NCBI GenBank assembly: GCA_025360875.1
Contig: JANYBI010000416.1
Coordinates: 1-9,122 of the forward strand
Source of the DNA: Lentisphaerota bacterium
Lineage (GTDB): Bacteria > Verrucomicrobiota > Lentisphaeria > Victivallales > GWF2-50-93
Length of the DNA stretch: 9,122 bases
Direction of reading: 5' to 3'
The notes beneath the pieces were generated by a model that did no database searches, was not told the origin of the DNA, and saw only the letters and a program-made list of their open reading frames with translations. Every line of letters begins with the position of its first letter. Position 1 is the stretch's first letter. Shown here piece after piece: positions 1 to 6,071 of this stretch. The translations under genes were made by a program, and so were the position numbers.

Positions 1-365
1 CTGTTTATTTCGTCCGCCAGTATCAGGTTTGCGAAGATCGGACCTGGTGAAAATTCAAACTTGCGCTTCAGCCCGGCTTCATCATCCTGCAGGATCTCGC
101 TTCCAATTATGTCCATAGGCATCATGTCGGGCGTGAACTGGATCCTCCTGAACGAGAGACCCAGAAGCTGGCCGAGAGTGCTTACAAGCAGCGTCTTCGC
201 AAGCCCGGGCACGCCAACGATCAGGCAATGCCCCTTGCAAAGGAGCGAAATCATCATTTCAAGGACAATCTTGTCCTGTCCGACAATGACCTGTCCGATG
301 CCGTCCTGCATCAGCGAAACTTTTTCCTTCACCTTGTCCCATCTCTCAATATTTGACTGGCTCAT
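1..365 (-). CDS. MoxR-family AAA+ ATPase, N-terminal part (runs off the window)
   Basis: Only the first 121 codons are present; the gene continues beyond base 1. I translated it from the reverse complement starting at the ATG at 365-363. Seen: a Walker A motif GVPGLAKT at residues 51-58, the MoxR signature RIQFTPDMMPMDIIG at 74-88, an FSPGPIFAN segment at 105-113 and a Walker B segment LILADE at 114-119. Family knowledge: MoxR ATPases are cytoplasmic, chaperone-like AAA+ proteins that help mature or activate partner complexes, often encoded with DUF58 and von Willebrand factor A proteins. The start overlaps the stop of the upstream gene by four bases (ATGA), so the two are probably translationally coupled. 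A strong Shine-Dalgarno site precedes it. The family call is secure; the substrate is unknown, because its usual partners would lie outside the window. Confidence 0.95.
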   Translation of the reverse strand, partial: MSQSNIERWDKVKEKVSLMQDGIGQVIVGQDKIVLEMMISLLCKGHCLIVGVPGLAKTLLVSTLGQLLGLSFRRIQFTPDMMPMDIIGSEILQDDEAGLKRKFEFSPGPIFANLILADEIN

Positions 366-3300
366 TTTTTCTCCTCCTTGACCTCTATTGTTTTAACTTT
401 GTCTCCGGCGGCGGCCTCAGGTTTCTTCTCCGGCTCCTGCTGTTTCTTCGCTGAAATAGCATGGAAATACATATCCGCCCCATAGAGGATGTTCCCTTTG
501 CCGGCACACCATTCCCCAATGCCCTTCCAGAATTCATCCTGCCTTGCCGTAATCGTATCCTTCATGTCTATCTCAGCTTCCTCGATGGCCTCTTCAAGCA
601 GATCCCCGTCATTCTTGTCCTTTGCCTTTTTGACCTCCTTGTCAAGTGGCCAGTTTGCCGAAAGGTAGGAATGATCCCCCCGGGAATTCATCCAGGCTGA
701 AACATAGCCTACGCTCTCGCTTCGATTATAGAGATGGTTCATCCCCTTGTCATCAATTTTCAGGAATCTTATGGCAATTCCCTCAAGGCACCCTTTCCTA
801 GTGATCTGAACACTCAGATCCGTGCCCGTGGAAGCAGAGCTTTTGCAGATCGCTAAAATTTTCTCCAGCGTCCCCTTGTCGAGGGGCTTGCCTTCTATGG
901 CCTTGACTTCGTCAAACTTCACCAGGCCGGGAATTTCAGACTCGACTGTTTTTACCTTGTTTGCGCTGGCATAAAACTTGGCAAGCTCTTCGGGTTTCTT
1001 GTCCGCCTCCTCGACAACCGCCATCAATTCATCATTTGACAGTCCTGCCAAAAGTTTCCAAGGCTCGGATGATGCCTTGATTTCATCGAGCATCTTCTGT
1101 CTTTTGTCGGCCAGTATGTCCTTGGGATCAGGATATTTCGGGAGCTCTGTTTCATTTTTGCCTTCGAGTATTTTAGCGGCGCGGGATTTTGTTATCGGAA
1201 ATACGCGGTCCTGGCTGAGAACTGTCATCGCCTTTGCTTTGAGAGGCGCCGACATGCCGCCGTATCTTGAGTCAATTATGGACGCAACAGCATCTCCAAA
1301 ATTTGAATTGACATCTCCCGCCGCGCGGAGCTTCCTCTCATCCGCAAGGAGTTTCTTCCACAAGTCCATGTTCGTCGGCGTGCTGTAGTCAATTTCATCC
1401 CCCTCATCGGACTCACCGTCAATCGCAAAGGCGAAACCCCCCGGGCCGCCCCTGCTGATCATCTGAAGGAATCCCAGGCTTGTTTCCGGATCCTTCGCAT
1501 CAAGTGCCGCGGAAAGGAGGATCTTTTCAGAATTCTCCCTGCTCTCCCGCTGAAGCTTCCTGGACAGCGGCAGCATGCTTTCCCCGAAGGATCTCTTCCC
1601 TGAAATGATCTCTTTGATGATGTCCTGGACTGTGGCCGACGAGATCGCCTCCTTGAAGTTCTTTATAGCCTCCGCGTTAAATTTCTTCATGCTGTCGTTC
1701 CCCGGCTCCTCGTTTGCTTCCTCGGGTTTCACCTTTTCAAGCTTATTGATGAATTTCTCTGCGAAATCCTTGGCCTTTTCGCCGCGTTCCAGGGCGAATT
1801 CCTGGGCAAGCTGTATCACCGAATAGTCCGAAGCGTCGGCTTCAAGGAAGTATTTCTCAATATCATTGATGTCGTTTTCGCTTCCGTTCTTAATCAGGAA
1901 GGGGATCGCCTCGTTCTTCCGGGATGAATCCTCGTCGGCCATATATGCCTTGGCAAGCTCGACCGGAGTCTTGTCCTTGTTCGCCTCGTACCATTCCGAA
2001 CATGAGTCGAACATGCCCGCCGGGCCTTCCTTCCTGGACTCGTAGTCGTCATGGTTGGAAAGGATAGGCCTCAGGAGCAGGGCCGCATAATCCGCACGTG
2101 AAGCGGGACGTCGCATCTGCTGGTAGATCTCATTGTTCCTGTCCTCGGCCGAAGCGTCTGAGCTGCTGCTGCTGTATGAGTAGTAATTCCTTGTCTTCGC
2201 CAGATCTATCCTTGTTAGATAATCATCTTTCAGCAGGTCGAGGAGGAGAGGGACGGATTTCATTCCACGGCTTGTGATCTTCTCAGTCAGGTTTTCAGTT
2301 CCAGCTTTCCTTCCCGCTGTTTTTTCCGCCTTCATGATCCACAGTTCCCCGCGGTATCCGAAACGTTCAATCTTCGAGCTGTCAGCCTTGGAAATCTCTA
2401 CGGCCAGCTTTTTGTCCTCATCCTTAAGGCGCGGATCCGTGAGCTCCGGCGGAGCCGATGACGCCGCCCGCTTCTTCACATTGTCAGAAAGCTTCTTGAC
2501 GGCTCCGGCATTGCGCCAGCCGGATGGAAAGGTGGAAAGCAGTCCGTCGAGTTCCTGCCCGAGGACGTTCCAGTCTCCACCTGCAAAAAACCTGTCCATG
2601 ATTTCGTTGTATCTTCCGTCCGCCAGGACAGTCATTCCCTGGGTTATCACCTTTTGCGGCTCCTTGGCATTCTCAAAAAGCTTTCCTGCGATCTGGTTGG
2701 CTTCGTCCTTGTATCCCATCTTGTAGGCATGGATTGCAGTAAGGAGGAGGGTTCCGTATCCGCCATCCCTGGACATCTGATCAAATTCGAAGTTGCGATT
2801 TACGTTTGTCGTTGCAGCATCATCGCCTTTTTTCTTGTTGAAGAGTTCCAGTATCCTGTCAAGATCCTTTTTCAGGTCGGCCGCCTCCCATTTTCCGGAG
2901 GTTCTCCCGTCATCCATGTATGAAAAGCGGATTATCTTCTGCTTCTGGTCCTTGCCCTGCTTTGTCTTTTCCTCCATTTCCTTGGCCCTGAGCTTGGAAA
3001 GCGTCTCGTGATCGTAAAGCTCGACCAGACGGCAATTGTCCACTATGAAGAGGCTTTTGCCTGCCTTGTCCTCCTTGAGCATCCATGCGTTCCCGGTCAC
3101 CCCCATGGAACGCATCATGTATCCGGACATGCCTGAGCCTCCTCCGAAATCGTAGAGATCGAGCTTGACATACTTTGCGCCTGAAGCATCTGGAAGACCG
3201 AGCTTGTAGAATTTTTCAAAGCCTGCGCCGTAGTCCTTGGCCTTCGGAGCGACGGGCTTCTGGCCCTGCTGATCATCTGCTCCGGTTTTCTGCTCATCTT

Positions 3301-3454
3301 CCTTTTTGACTATCGGTGCTGGAGGTGGTACAGGAGCTGGCACCGTCGGCGACTCCTGGGCCTGAAGTATTCCTGCGGACATGAAGGCGAGACCAATTGA
3401 AACACCAAGAATCCGATTGGAGAAAGAAACGAGCACCCCCCTTACATTTTCCAT
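362..3454 (-). CDS. Large exported helical protein of unknown family (1030 aa)
   Basis: I do not recognise this family. Residues 1-33 form a signal peptide: Arg at 5 and 14, a hydrophobic core at about 15-30, and likely cleavage near Ala32. A Pro-rich linker follows at about 36-48. The rest is long, strongly charged (Lys, Glu, Asp) and mostly helical in appearance. Some stretches, such as those around AYMADEDSSRKNEAIPFLIK, resemble HEAT- or TPR-like helical repeats, but I cannot establish a repeat unit. A serine run lies in YYSYSSSSSDAS, near bases 2155-2190. The C-terminus is a Lys/Glu-rich tail with no membrane anchor. The ATG at 3454 has AAAGGA seven bases upstream. The gene lies 14 bases after a lipoprotein gene and overlaps a MoxR ATPase gene, so a periplasmic or surface role in a shared complex is plausible. 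Function is unknown. Confidence 0.9.
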   Translation of the reverse strand: MENVRGVLVSFSNRILGVSIGLAFMSAGILQAQESPTVPAPVPPPAPIVKKEDEQKTGADDQQGQKPVAPKAKDYGAGFEKFYKLGLPDASGAKYVKLDLYDFGGGSGMSGYMMRSMGVTGNAWMLKEDKAGKSLFIVDNCRLVELYDHETLSKLRAKEMEEKTKQGKDQKQKIIRFSYMDDGRTSGKWEAADLKKDLDRILELFNKKKGDDAATTNVNRNFEFDQMSRDGGYGTLLLTAIHAYKMGYKDEANQIAGKLFENAKEPQKVITQGMTVLADGRYNEIMDRFFAGGDWNVLGQELDGLLSTFPSGWRNAGAVKKLSDNVKKRAASSAPPELTDPRLKDEDKKLAVEISKADSSKIERFGYRGELWIMKAEKTAGRKAGTENLTEKITSRGMKSVPLLLDLLKDDYLTRIDLAKTRNYYSYSSSSSDASAEDRNNEIYQQMRRPASRADYAALLLRPILSNHDDYESRKEGPAGMFDSCSEWYEANKDKTPVELAKAYMADEDSSRKNEAIPFLIKNGSENDINDIEKYFLEADASDYSVIQLAQEFALERGEKAKDFAEKFINKLEKVKPEEANEEPGNDSMKKFNAEAIKNFKEAISSATVQDIIKEIISGKRSFGESMLPLSRKLQRESRENSEKILLSAALDAKDPETSLGFLQMISRGGPGGFAFAIDGESDEGDEIDYSTPTNMDLWKKLLADERKLRAAGDVNSNFGDAVASIIDSRYGGMSAPLKAKAMTVLSQDRVFPITKSRAAKILEGKNETELPKYPDPKDILADKRQKMLDEIKASSEPWKLLAGLSNDELMAVVEEADKKPEELAKFYASANKVKTVESEIPGLVKFDEVKAIEGKPLDKGTLEKILAICKSSASTGTDLSVQITRKGCLEGIAIRFLKIDDKGMNHLYNRSESVGYVSAWMNSRGDHSYLSANWPLDKEVKKAKDKNDGDLLEEAIEEAEIDMKDTITARQDEFWKGIGEWCAGKGNILYGADMYFHAISAKKQQEPEKKPEAAAGDKVKTIEVKEEKK
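373..379 (-). promoter_or_regulatory. Shine-Dalgarno site of the moxR-like gene
   Basis: The minus strand reads AAGGAGG, seven bases before the ATG at 365-363. The site lies inside the last codons of the upstream gene, in its Glu/Lys-rich tail. With the ATGA overlap it fixes the MoxR start and suggests re-initiation by ribosomes finishing the upstream gene. Confidence 0.8.
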
Positions 3455-3461
3455 GGGAAAA

Positions 3462-3467
3462 TCCTTT
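3462..3467 (-). promoter_or_regulatory. Shine-Dalgarno site of the 1030-aa protein gene
   Basis: AAAGGA on the minus strand lies seven bases before the ATG at 3454, in the 14-base gap after the TAA of the lipoprotein gene. It supports this ATG over internal candidates and keeps the signal peptide in the product. Confidence 0.65.
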
Positions 3468-3468
3468 C

Positions 3469-4449
3469 TTATTTGAATTCAACGACCGTTTCCTTGTTTT
3501 TCTCGATTATGAAACCCGGATTTTCGGGTACTGAAGAATAAATCTGCAGAAGTTCTTCGCCAGGACCTGCTCCCCCCATCATCTTTTTCATGAACGAGGG
3601 GATTTCCATGAGGCGGTCCATGTCCATGTCGAAAAGAGTGCATCGGGAACTCTTGTCACCGGTTTTGTAGGTCGCATTGGACTTGACATCCGTCCCTTCG
3701 ACTTCAACGGATACGGTGATGCGCATTCCTGAAAACATCTTCCTGGCAAACTGCTCCTGCGTCTCATTGCCAGTAAGTCCGAGAGGATTTCCGTTTGCCA
3801 TGAGCTGCTGGGCCTGAGCCTTGTCCTCTGGAGTCTGCACCTCCGGAACGTCGGCCTTGGCCTCAGCCTTTTCCGCAGGAGCTGTCGCTTCGGCTTTCTT
3901 CTCGGGAATTGGCGGGGCAATGATCTTCAGCTTGGACGTATCACCCTTTTCAAATTTGAATATGAATGAGTCCTTGGCCTTGTCGGCCTGATCCAGTTCG
4001 GCGCCCTCAGGTTCCGGGGCAATCGGCATTTCAGGCTCGAAAGCCTTGTTCTTCAAACCTAGATTGACCTTGTTCACGTCAGGAAACGAATACTGTGCGA
4101 TATAACCGCGGCAGCCGTCCTTGTCATATTCTATTGCCTTGACAAACTGGACATCCGGGCCGAATTTTTTTGCATCCTTCCTTATCCTCTCCTCGTCGTA
4201 AAAAGGATCCTTCATGGTTATCTTTTCTTCTGCTCCGCCACCGGACTCCCTTATCTGCTTCATCTGAATGTCGTACATCGCAACGCTTTCCTTGGAGAAG
4301 ATATTTGTCACTACAATATCCCCCGAACCGTCCTTCTTGACTTTCATGACCACCTTGCTCTTGATACATCCTGAAAGCAGAAGGCTCAAGGCGACCGCTG
4401 AAATCCCGACTGCAACGCAAAACAAACTCCTGGCCCCCATCGTGTTCAT
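3469..4449 (-). CDS. Putative outer-membrane-type lipoprotein (326 aa)
   Basis: The chosen ATG at 4449 begins MNTMGARS. An ATG 15 bases further upstream is possible but has no Shine-Dalgarno site, whereas 4449 has AAAGG seven bases before it. Seen: a hydrophobic stretch at about residues 9-25 ending in the lipobox LLSGC, with the lipidated cysteine at residue 28. Residue +2 is Ile rather than Asp, which by the E. coli rule points to the outer membrane. A basic segment containing KKDGSG follows, a pattern I know from lipoproteins of unknown function. An Ala/Glu/Lys/Pro-rich linker (around KKAEATAPAEKAEAKADVPE) separates two globular parts. The C-terminal part looks beta-rich (MRITVSVEVEG) and includes MDMDRLMEIPSFMKKMMGG. 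It is the first gene of the leftward unit with the large exported protein and MoxR. Lipoprotein status is well supported; the role is unknown. Confidence 0.88.
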   Translation of the reverse strand: MNTMGARSLFCVAVGISAVALSLLLSGCIKSKVVMKVKKDGSGDIVVTNIFSKESVAMYDIQMKQIRESGGGAEEKITMKDPFYDEERIRKDAKKFGPDVQFVKAIEYDKDGCRGYIAQYSFPDVNKVNLGLKNKAFEPEMPIAPEPEGAELDQADKAKDSFIFKFEKGDTSKLKIIAPPIPEKKAEATAPAEKAEAKADVPEVQTPEDKAQAQQLMANGNPLGLTGNETQEQFARKMFSGMRITVSVEVEGTDVKSNATYKTGDKSSRCTLFDMDMDRLMEIPSFMKKMMGGAGPGEELLQIYSSVPENPGFIIEKNKETVVEFK

Positions 4450-4456
4450 TTTTAGA

Positions 4457-4461
4457 CCTTT
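4457..4461 (-). promoter_or_regulatory. Shine-Dalgarno site that decides the lipoprotein start
   Basis: AAAGG on the minus strand lies seven bases before the ATG at 4449. The alternative upstream ATG at 4464 overlaps this site and is preceded only by A+T-rich sequence without a purine-rich block, so 4449 is preferred. Confidence 0.6.
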
Positions 4462-4477
4462 CATGAAAATATCTGGT

Positions 4478-4539
4478 ATTATAGGACCGTATCCACGACC
4501 GATTTACAATAATTTAACCCTAGTTTGTCAAATTGTCAA
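4478..4539 (-). promoter_or_regulatory. Candidate promoter(s) for the leftward lipoprotein operon
   Basis: The minus strand holds two perfect -35 hexamers TTGACA, at 4539-4534 and 4531-4526. The first is followed after 17 bases by TAAATT (4516-4511), which matches four of six -10 consensus bases. A perfect TATAAT lies at 4483-4478, with the weaker TTGTAA 20 bases upstream of it (4509-4504), an over-long spacer. Either could serve; the first has the better geometry. The transcript would start 30-60 bases before the lipoprotein ATG. Confidence 0.45.
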
Positions 4540-4540
4540 A
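4524..4540 (-). repeat. Tandem TTTGACAA direct repeat
   Basis: The minus strand reads TTTGACAA twice, back to back, followed by one A. Both copies contain a TTGACA -35 hexamer. It may be chance in A+T-rich DNA, a doubled -35 element, or a tandem binding site for a regulator in the divergent promoter region. Confidence 0.5.
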
Positions 4541-4686
4541 GCATTGAAAAATATCAGCGTGTATTATATTGTACAAAGGAGTTACTAGTTATCTCATATG
4601 TCGAGGAAATATAAACTTATTTCTGTCACGGCAATTGAATGAAGTCAATGTATGAAGTGTTTTGGAAAGAAAAAGAGGAGGTATTT

Positions 4687-4731
4687 TCAGACTGGGGTCT
4701 GTAGGTCGCGAGTTCGAATCTCACCATTGCA
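4687..4731 (+). pseudogene. tRNA-like 3' half, possibly a tRNA-Pro(GGG) relic
   Basis: Bases 4708-4724 form a T arm: GCGAG, loop TTCGAAT, CTCAC, with one mismatch (C4709/A4723). It is preceded by a five-base variable loop AGGTC (4703-4707), the normal length and sequence type. Before that is an anticodon-arm-like hairpin: TCAGA (4687-4691), a six-base loop CTGGGG and TCTGT (4698-4702), with one mismatch. The loop is one base short. Read in the standard register it gives T33, anticodon GGG and G37; G37 is typical of tRNA-Pro. The following seven bases CATTGCA would be the 3' acceptor strand, but no matching TGCAATG and no D arm occur upstream, and CCA is not encoded. An intact tRNA is therefore excluded. 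The tRNA-derived reading is moderately supported; the proline identity is tentative. Confidence 0.45.
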
Positions 4732-4733
4732 AA

Positions 4734-4761
4734 TTGCGGAAAAGTCCATATCTTTTACAAT
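4734..4761 (+). promoter_or_regulatory. Weak candidate promoter for the UroD-like gene
   Basis: TTGCGG (4734-4739) is followed after 16 bases by TACAAT (4756-4761), which matches five of six -10 bases. The -35 is poor. The start codon lies about 48 bases downstream. The flanking AATTGCG (4732-4738) and CGCAATT (4783-4789) form a widely spaced inverted repeat that may be chance. Confidence 0.3.
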
Positions 4762-4797
4762 ATGAAATTCAAAATTGTAGATCGCAATTGCTTTTAA

Positions 4798-4803
4798 AGA
4801 GGA
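4798..4803 (+). promoter_or_regulatory. Shine-Dalgarno site that decides the UroD-like start
   Basis: AGAGGA lies six bases before the ATG at 4810. An in-frame TTG at 4804 directly abuts this site and is too close to be used, so ATG 4810 is the likely start. Confidence 0.65.
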
Positions 4804-4809
4804 TTGACA

Positions 4810-5958
4810 ATGAACTCATCAGCCATGCATATTTCCAAAGATCGGTTGCTCCCCGAACTGGAACGCCGCATTGAGACTCGTCAGGCCGAACAGAAGGAAC
4901 GCGATTCCCGATACGGCGGCAACCGCATCCGCATAACCAGCTATATGGAGAACATCGGATGGCCGGAGCTGTTCGGATACAGGATGCAGCGGTTCTTTGA
5001 TGATCCGGACTTCGCCATAGAGCAGCATCTGCGGCAGCAGATATTCTGGGCGGACAATGTCCAGGACGACACGGTTCCGAGCCTGTCATTGCAGGCTGAC
5101 GTAGGCATGTACTGGGATGCAACTCTTTTCGGACAGAAAATAGAGCACACGGATATCGGCGTGCCGGAATTCCTGCCTCATAAGTTCCAGGAACGGTTCG
5201 ATCCTGAAGCGCTGGGCCATTTCGACTTCAATACGACCGGTGACATGCCGAGTCTTCTGGCCAAATATCGGCGGATGAAAGAGATTGCCCGGCAGGAGTA
5301 TGGTGGAAAAATCACAATAAACTTTCCGAACTTCCACCGCGGACCGCTGGACATCTATGTGCAGATGCGCGGATACGAGCAGTTTCTCGAGGATACCATG
5401 GACCGTCCCGAGGAATTGACGAAGGCGCTGAATTTCCTCGTCGACGAACGCCTGCGTTTCGCCCATGAGAGACAGCATTTCCTTGGAGAGGATTCCCTGC
5501 CGAAGACAACTTTTGTCGCAGACGACTGGGTGAACATACCCTTTATCACGCCGACCTTCTTCAGGGAATTCGTTGTCCCTGTTTATGACCGTATCCGTGC
5601 ACATGAAGGAGAGGTCACCGGATTTCATACCTGCGGCAGGATGGACGAGGTCATAGTAGATCTTCTGAAAGTCTTTCCAGGCATATCCTGGCTCGATGTG
5701 AGCGGCTGGAACGATATCCGGAAGCTAGACGGTCTGGTGGATACCTCCGTCAATTTTGGCGCAAGCATAATCAACACTGTGTCGCTGAGTGATGCAGTTG
5801 ACGAACAGCGCGCCAAGCTGGTCGACATTGCGGAAGTGCACAAGCATCGCGCCGTATCGATTTGCGCGCAGGCCATCGTGAAGTTGTATCCGACATACGA
5901 AGAGGTTTTCTCCCGTCTGTCAAGGTTTCTCGCCATGGCGCGTGAAATTTCCAGATAA
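4810..5958 (+). CDS. Uroporphyrinogen-decarboxylase-fold protein, probable zinc methyltransferase type (382 aa)
   Basis: This protein belongs by overall pattern to the UroD/MtaA superfamily of TIM-barrel proteins. Seen: the segment GFHTCGRMDEV, with His273 and Cys275 forming the HxC motif, and a later Cys352 in VSICAQAIV. Family knowledge: corrinoid:coenzyme M methyltransferases such as MtaA bind zinc through a HxC pair and a cysteine roughly 77 residues later; here Cys275 to Cys352 is 77. The HemE signature around MRQAGRY is absent from the N-terminus, so haem synthesis is unlikely. No signal peptide is seen; the protein should be cytoplasmic. It is the first gene of the rightward unit, followed by an amidohydrolase. 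No corrinoid-binding partner lies in the window. Methyl transfer is an inference and the substrate is unknown. Confidence 0.88.
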   Translation: MNSSAMHISKDRLLPELERRIETRQAEQKERDSRYGGNRIRITSYMENIGWPELFGYRMQRFFDDPDFAIEQHLRQQIFWADNVQDDTVPSLSLQADVGMYWDATLFGQKIEHTDIGVPEFLPHKFQERFDPEALGHFDFNTTGDMPSLLAKYRRMKEIARQEYGGKITINFPNFHRGPLDIYVQMRGYEQFLEDTMDRPEELTKALNFLVDERLRFAHERQHFLGEDSLPKTTFVADDWVNIPFITPTFFREFVVPVYDRIRAHEGEVTGFHTCGRMDEVIVDLLKVFPGISWLDVSGWNDIRKLDGLVDTSVNFGASIINTVSLSDAVDEQRAKLVDIAEVHKHRAVSICAQAIVKLYPTYEEVFSRLSRFLAMAREISR

Positions 5959-5970
5959 AAATTCCCGTCT

Positions 5971-5990
5971 TATGGGCCGACCCCATATTT
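5971..5990 (+). terminator. Weak hairpin after the UroD-like gene
   Basis: TATGGG (5971-5976) and CCCATA (5982-5987) form a perfect six-base stem around the loop CCGAC, and the run TATTTTC follows. It resembles a short intrinsic terminator, but the stem is small and the T run poor, so read-through into the amidohydrolase gene is likely. It may only attenuate transcription or protect mRNA ends. Confidence 0.3.
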
Positions 5991-6056
5991 TCACGACGCA
6001 CCATGTATGAAATGCTAAATAGGAAAGATCACCCGAAAGGCCCGATAATCCATAAT

Positions 6057-6063
6057 GGAAGGA
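6057..6063 (+). promoter_or_regulatory. Shine-Dalgarno site that decides the amidohydrolase start
   Basis: GGAAGGA lies eight bases before the ATG at 6072. The longest frame opens with an ATG at 6003 that has no purine-rich block upstream, so the shorter product is preferred. Confidence 0.65.
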
Positions 6064-6071
6064 ACTGGAAA

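Larger units (their letters stand above)
4450..4809. other. A+T-rich divergent intergenic region
   Basis: About 360 bases separate the two divergent units, and the stretch is clearly richer in A+T than the genes on either side. It contains the leftward promoter candidates and TTTGACAA repeat, a tRNA-like 3' fragment near 4687-4731, a weak rightward promoter candidate near 4734-4761 and a Shine-Dalgarno site at 4798-4803. I find no convincing protein gene. Two tiny frames, at 4598-4642 (14 codons) and 4639-4704 (21 codons), overlap by ATGA but are too short to support as genes. Confidence 0.7.

Noticed and set aside
2155..2190. Trinucleotide (AGC) repeat encoding the serine run
   Set aside because: Only about four copies; too short to be a meaningful repeat tract or phase-variable element.
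2274..2726. 150-codon plus-strand frame inside the 1030-aa gene, with other plus-strand frames at 978-1388 and 1575-1826
   Set aside because: Ser/Phe/Leu-rich translations are typical of the antisense of a Lys/Glu/Asp-rich protein; the minus-strand frame has a signal peptide, Shine-Dalgarno site and operon context.
4640..4731. Intact tRNA gene
   Set aside because: No D arm, no 5' acceptor strand complementary to CATTGCA, a six-base anticodon loop and stem mismatches.
4662..4874. 70-codon plus-strand frame reading through the tRNA-like fragment
   Set aside because: Its GREFESH-type stretch is just the T-arm sequence translated, and it overlaps the start of the UroD-like gene in another frame.
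4810..5958. HemE (uroporphyrinogen decarboxylase of haem synthesis)
   Set aside because: The N-terminal HemE signature is absent, and the HxC plus distant Cys pattern matches the methyltransferase branch of the superfamily.
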